Below the pieces are notes generated by a model. It did not search any database. It was not told where the DNA came from and saw nothing but the letters and a program-made list of their open reading frames with translations. Shown piece by piece: positions 34,136-36,868 of a DNA stretch of 36,868 nucleotides. The position numbers and the translations under genes were made by a program. This stretch comes from CAZGLR01 sp964526635 (GTDB taxonomy: Bacteria > Zixibacteria > MSB-5A5 > GN15 > JAAZOE01), in the NCBI GenBank assembly GCA_964526635.1, contig CAZGLR010000019.1, forward strand, positions 1-36,868. The letters are read 5' to 3'. Each line of letters starts with the position of its first letter. The stretch's first letter is position 1.

Positions 34136-34639
34136 TTGCTTGGGTTTTGTGGAACATTTACCGCCACTATTGATGATAAGGGACGGCTCTCGATCCCCTC
34201 GAAAATCCGACCCGGCGATTCGGAATCCTCGAAGAAAAAAGGTATTCCGGCCGGGGAGTCGATGGTATTGACCGAGGGCCTCGACGGCTGCCTGTCACTT
34301 TACCCTCAGGACGAATGGTCAAAAATACAAAAGCGTCTCGAAACCCTTTCCTTTACTCAGCGTAATTTCCGCTACTTTAATCGGCGCCTTCACCAGCATA
34401 CCTCACTGGTAACGATTGACAAGTCGGGCCGCATTAACATCCCCGATAAGTTACGACAGTTGGCGGGTTTAAAAAAGGAAGTTTTGGTGGTCGGCGTCAA
34501 CCAGACGATCGAAATTTGGGATCCGGAGCGATTTGAAACGTATCAGTCGGATTATGGTCCCAGCTATGAGGAGGTAGCCGAACGGCTTTTTGACAAAAAT
34601 GACGGCAGCCAGCAGCTTCCATCGCCCGGTTCTGGTTGA
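34136..34639 (+). CDS. mraZ: transcriptional regulator MraZ
   Basis: MraZ is a ring-forming DNA-binding protein that represses the division and cell-wall (dcw) operon. The protein, about 167 residues, has two SpoVT/AbrB-type repeats, each with the DxxGR signature: TIDDKGRLSIPSKIR near the start and TIDKSGRINIPDKLR at about 86-100. It is some 20 residues longer than usual, partly from a lysine- and serine-rich loop (GDSESSKKKGIPAGES) and a polar tail. The start is probably TTG at 34136, six bases after AAGAGG. The earlier TTG at 34130 touches that motif, and no ATG fits. The last 41 bases overlap rsmH. Confidence 0.93.
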   Translation: MLGFCGTFTATIDDKGRLSIPSKIRPGDSESSKKKGIPAGESMVLTEGLDGCLSLYPQDEWSKIQKRLETLSFTQRNFRYFNRRLHQHTSLVTIDKSGRINIPDKLRQLAGLKKEVLVVGVNQTIEIWDPERFETYQSDYGPSYEEVAERLFDKNDGSQQLPSPGSG

Positions 34640-35495
34640 TGAAGCAATCGGCTTTCTCGTCACCAGTCGCAATGGGGCCTATGTGGATGCGACGGCGGGA
34701 GGGGGCGGACATACGCATCGAATCGTTACAGCTCTTGACCCCGGTGGCCGGGTTTTGGCCATCGATCGTGATGCCGACGCAGTTGCCGCGGCACGGAAAC
34801 ACATAGAAAATTCCACCGTCCCGACTGACGTCGTTCAGGGAGAATTCGCAGCTTTACACCATCTGGCAAGCGAGGCAGGGATGTCTCAGGTAAACGGCAT
34901 ACTATTTGATCTCGGCGTTTCGAGTTTTCAACTCGACCGGCCCGATCGCGGTTTTTCGTACCGTGAGGCGGGCCCGCTCGATTTGCGGATGAATCCCTTC
35001 GAGGGACCCTCGGCCGCCGATGTCATTGCTGCGGCCACGGGCGAAGAACTGGCCCGGATGTTTTTCGAATATGGCGAAGAGCGGAATAGTCGTAAAATCG
35101 CTGCCGCTATCGTTGATGCCCGCCGCAAAAAGCCCATCACCACTACTGCCGAACTGGCTGCTGTTATCAGTAGGGTTACCAATCCCCGTTATCTCAACAA
35201 GACGTTTTCGCGAGTTTTTCAAGCCCTGCGCATAGTCGTCAACGAAGAAATTCGTCAGCTCGAACGAGGCCTTGAGGGCGCACTCGAGCTTTTGACTTCA
35301 GGCGGCCGATTGGTTGTGATTTCCTACCACTCCCTGGAAGATCGTCTGGTCAAAAATTTTATCCGTGAACGATCCACCGGCGATACGGCTGTCCTGCGCC
35401 GTCTGACCAAAAAACCGGTGGTGCCGTCGCGACAGGAAATTGAAGCTAACAGCCGGGCCCGCTCGGCCAAACTACGTGCCGCGGAGAGAATCTAA
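34599..35495 (+). CDS. rsmH: 16S rRNA (cytosine-1402-N4)-methyltransferase RsmH
   Basis: RsmH (MraW) methylates N4 of C1402 in the decoding centre of 16S rRNA. The 298-residue protein begins near FHRPVLVDEAIGFL, with SAM motif YVDATAGGGGHTHRI, AIDRDADAVAAARKH and GILFDLGVSSFQLDRPDRGF, followed by DLRMNP. FSRVFQALRIVVNEEIRQLE and VVISYHSLEDRLVKNF are the other family signatures. ATG at 34599 is favoured over the in-frame TTG at 34590. Both lie inside mraZ, so translation is likely coupled to it. One base separates its stop from the next ATG. Confidence 0.95.
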   Translation: MTAASSFHRPVLVDEAIGFLVTSRNGAYVDATAGGGGHTHRIVTALDPGGRVLAIDRDADAVAAARKHIENSTVPTDVVQGEFAALHHLASEAGMSQVNGILFDLGVSSFQLDRPDRGFSYREAGPLDLRMNPFEGPSAADVIAAATGEELARMFFEYGEERNSRKIAAAIVDARRKKPITTTAELAAVISRVTNPRYLNKTFSRVFQALRIVVNEEIRQLERGLEGALELLTSGGRLVVISYHSLEDRLVKNFIRERSTGDTAVLRRLTKKPVVPSRQEIEANSRARSAKLRAAERI

Positions 35496-35496
35496 G

Positions 35497-35940
35497 ATGG
35501 CCCGAACCCGCCGTTTGACATCGCAACGACGACGTACCCGCCGGCAGATTATCCGTGACCGGTATATCCGCATTGTGGCGGTCTCGCTGGTTATCATCGC
35601 GGTGGCGTCGTTCTATGTCTATCAGCGCGTCTGGGTTCGACAGTTGGTTTCGGAGATCGAACGGCTCGAGGCCCGCAATGCGGCCGCGTCACGATATACC
35701 GCCACGCTGGAAGCGCAATGGAAGACATCGTCGTCCATCGGCGCCCTGGAAAGACGCATTACCGAATTGAATCTCGGGCTTCGCCCCACCCTGCCGGATC
35801 AGAATTTCGTGCTGACGCCGCCCCAAACCAGCGAGGACCGTTTTGCGGGATTCGTCAATGCCCTGGAAAAGCTGACCCGTCACCTGCCGGTCATCAGTAC
35901 CAATGAAGCCGGCGCAGAGGAATTGTTTGACACCGAATGA
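35497..35940 (+). CDS. ftsL: FtsL-like septum protein
   Basis: The 147-residue protein has a strongly basic cytoplasmic start (MARTRRLTSQRRRTRRQ), one membrane segment (about 24-42, IRIVAVSLVIIAVASFYVY) and a coiled-coil stretch after it (about 47-75, LVSEIERLEARNAA). This is the shape and place of FtsL, the bitopic division protein that links the FtsBLQ complex to the septal peptidoglycan synthase. FtsL sequences are poorly conserved, so naming relies on topology and on lying between rsmH and the penicillin-binding protein. The C-terminal 70 residues are longer than in E. coli FtsL. ATG at 35497 has GGAGAG about nine bases upstream. Its stop overlaps the next ATG by four bases. Confidence 0.78.
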   Translation: MARTRRLTSQRRRTRRQIIRDRYIRIVAVSLVIIAVASFYVYQRVWVRQLVSEIERLEARNAAASRYTATLEAQWKTSSSIGALERRITELNLGLRPTLPDQNFVLTPPQTSEDRFAGFVNALEKLTRHLPVISTNEAGAEELFDTE

Positions 35941-36791
35941 AGCCGCAGTATTCAAAAATTCGCGTTGGGATTGTTTTTATCGGCTGCGCTGTTGTCTTTG
36001 GCCTGTTTGTTATTCGTCTGTTCATGGTCCAGGTCATCCAGGGCTACGGTCTGCGCGAACGCGCCCGCATCCAGTACGAGGAATCGATCGAGCTGCCGGC
36101 GGCCCGGGGAGAAATCTATGATGCCCGCGGCAATAAAGTCGTCGCCAACGACAGCTTCTCATCGCTTTTCGCCTATGCCTGGACGAAAGATGATCTCCCG
36201 GCGATGCATCGGTGCATTGCCAACACGCTTGGCATGACCTACCGGGCGGCAGTGGAGAAATTCGATCTCAAGCCGAAGTCGTTTGCCTGGATCAAGCGTG
36301 GTCTGCTGCCTGAAGAACTTGAACGGCTCAATGCACAGAAAATCGCTTCGGGGCTGTTTCTTCGCGAAGAACCGACCCGCCGGTATCCCTATGGCCTGAT
36401 TGGCCGACAAATTGTCGGATTTGTTGATCTTGACAATGTCGGCAAGTCGGGTATTGAGATGGTCATGAATGATCGCCTGACCGGCCAAAGCGGCCGGGCG
36501 GTTATCCAGAAGGACGCGCTCGGCACCGAATATGCCATTCGCCATATCCCGCTCAAAGAGCCGGAAACCGGGAAATCGGCAGTGCTGACGATTGACTGGC
36601 GGAAACAGCAGATTGTCGAGGAAGAACTTCGTCGGGGTATCAAAGAACATAATGCCAAAGGCGGTATGGCGGTCTTTTTGAATCCGACCAATGGCGAGAT
36701 AATTGCTGTGGCTGAATGTCGCGCCGATGAGGAAGCCTCGGAGCGACCGGTCAAATGTGGCCCGGTTACCGATGTCTTCGAACCGGGATCG
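35937..36791 (+). CDS. ftsI: penicillin-binding protein 2/3 (FtsI-type transpeptidase), N-terminal part, truncated
   Basis: The gene starts with ATG at 35937, overlapping the FtsL-like stop (ATGA). About 285 codons read as a class B penicillin-binding protein. A membrane anchor (about 8-35, VGIVFIGCAVVFGLFVIRLF) is followed by the PBP dimerisation region (LPAARGEIYDARGNKVVAND, RRYPYGLIGRQIVGFVDLDN, GKSGIEMVMNDRLTGQSGRA). The transpeptidase domain then begins: GGMAVFLNPTNGEIIAVAEC, and finally VTDVFEPGS. In the family the next residues are T-F-K, completing the catalytic SxxK site just downstream. Here the frame turns into unrelated sequence (QDRLGLGEGV), so the catalytic core is missing. The protein normally builds septal peptidoglycan in the periplasm. 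See the fragment at 36790-36868 for the break. Confidence 0.9.
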
Positions 36792-36868
36792 CAAGACCGA
36801 CTCGGACTGGGTGAAGGAGTTTCTCGCCGACTTCATGGCCGAACACGCCTGTCCCGAGTGTCGCGGCG
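36790..36868 (+). CDS. uvrA: UvrA fragment joined out of frame to the penicillin-binding protein gene
   Basis: In the frame starting at 36790 the last 26 codons read RKTDSDWVKEFLADFMAEHA followed by CPECRG. This matches the region of UvrA just before the second half of its first zinc finger (family pattern: ETDSxxVRxEL, then a short helix, then CxxCxG). It is a different frame and a different gene from the penicillin-binding protein that occupies the sequence up to about 36789. A 79-base piece has no start of its own. The simplest explanation is a chimeric contig end. Confidence 0.7.

Noticed and set aside
1..36868. CRISPR array, tRNA or rRNA genes
   Set aside because: No regularly spaced repeats of 20-40 bases, no cloverleaf-like TTCGAAT segments with matching stems, and no rRNA-like sequence were seen. 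A tRNAscan or CRISPR search would settle it.

Overview
The window reads as one bacterial contig of moderate GC (roughly mid-50s percent by eye). It encodes about 22 intact genes plus fragments at both ends. The best lineage guess is the FCB superphylum, most likely candidate division Zixibacteria or a close relative. The guess rests on three things: a C25 (gingipain-type) peptidase ending in a YPNPFNP-type sorting/FlgD-like C-terminal domain, a secreted protein ending in a type I dockerin pair of the style I associate with Zixibacteria, and a propeller protein with the same kind of C-terminal domain. This assignment comes from remembered family style, not from a search.

Layout. 1-294 (-): start of a GAF-type sensor protein, cut by the contig edge. 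295-1403: no intact gene, but an IS3-family transposase remnant and a dense series of perfect short hairpins. 1404-4084 (-): secF and secD, with a strong promoter and a strong terminator. 4284-6917 (+): a double-length M16 peptidase. 7151-10528 (+): a large secreted dockerin protein. 10609-15027 (+): ricT, metG, tatD, rsmA, an order that recalls the yaaT-metS-yabD-ksgA region of Bacillus. 15097-16824 (+): pdxJ-like gene and an RluD-type pseudouridine synthase. 16819-17628 (-): a SAM methyltransferase. 17710-20696 (-): a two-gene M16 operon pairing a catalytic and a non-catalytic subunit. 20835-31396 (+): a long tightly packed run purM, gpmI, lnt, propeller protein, GNAT/FemAB-like protein and three glycosyltransferases. 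31389-33710 (-): C25 peptidase. 34136 to the end (+): the division and cell-wall cluster mraZ, rsmH, ftsL-like, ftsI-like, preceded by a textbook triple MraZ operator.

How the genes fit together. Much of the window concerns the cell envelope: Sec export (secDF), lipoprotein maturation (lnt), surface or polysaccharide glycosylation (three glycosyltransferases plus a FemAB-like acyltransferase), secreted proteases (three M16 proteins, one C25) and septal peptidoglycan synthesis. Housekeeping translation and RNA-modification genes sit between.

The most notable observations are these. (1) The last ~80 bases switch from the penicillin-binding protein to an out-of-frame UvrA fragment, so the contig end is probably chimeric. 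(2) Three TGGGA repeats with an exact 10-bp period lie upstream of mraZ. (3) The PdxJ-like protein has lost several residues that are usually invariant in the active site. (4) There is an unexplained hairpin-rich noncoding stretch at 864-1280. (5) A hairpin overlaps the ribosome binding site of ricT. I see no CRISPR array, tRNA or rRNA. I did not find a convincing new defence or mobile system.
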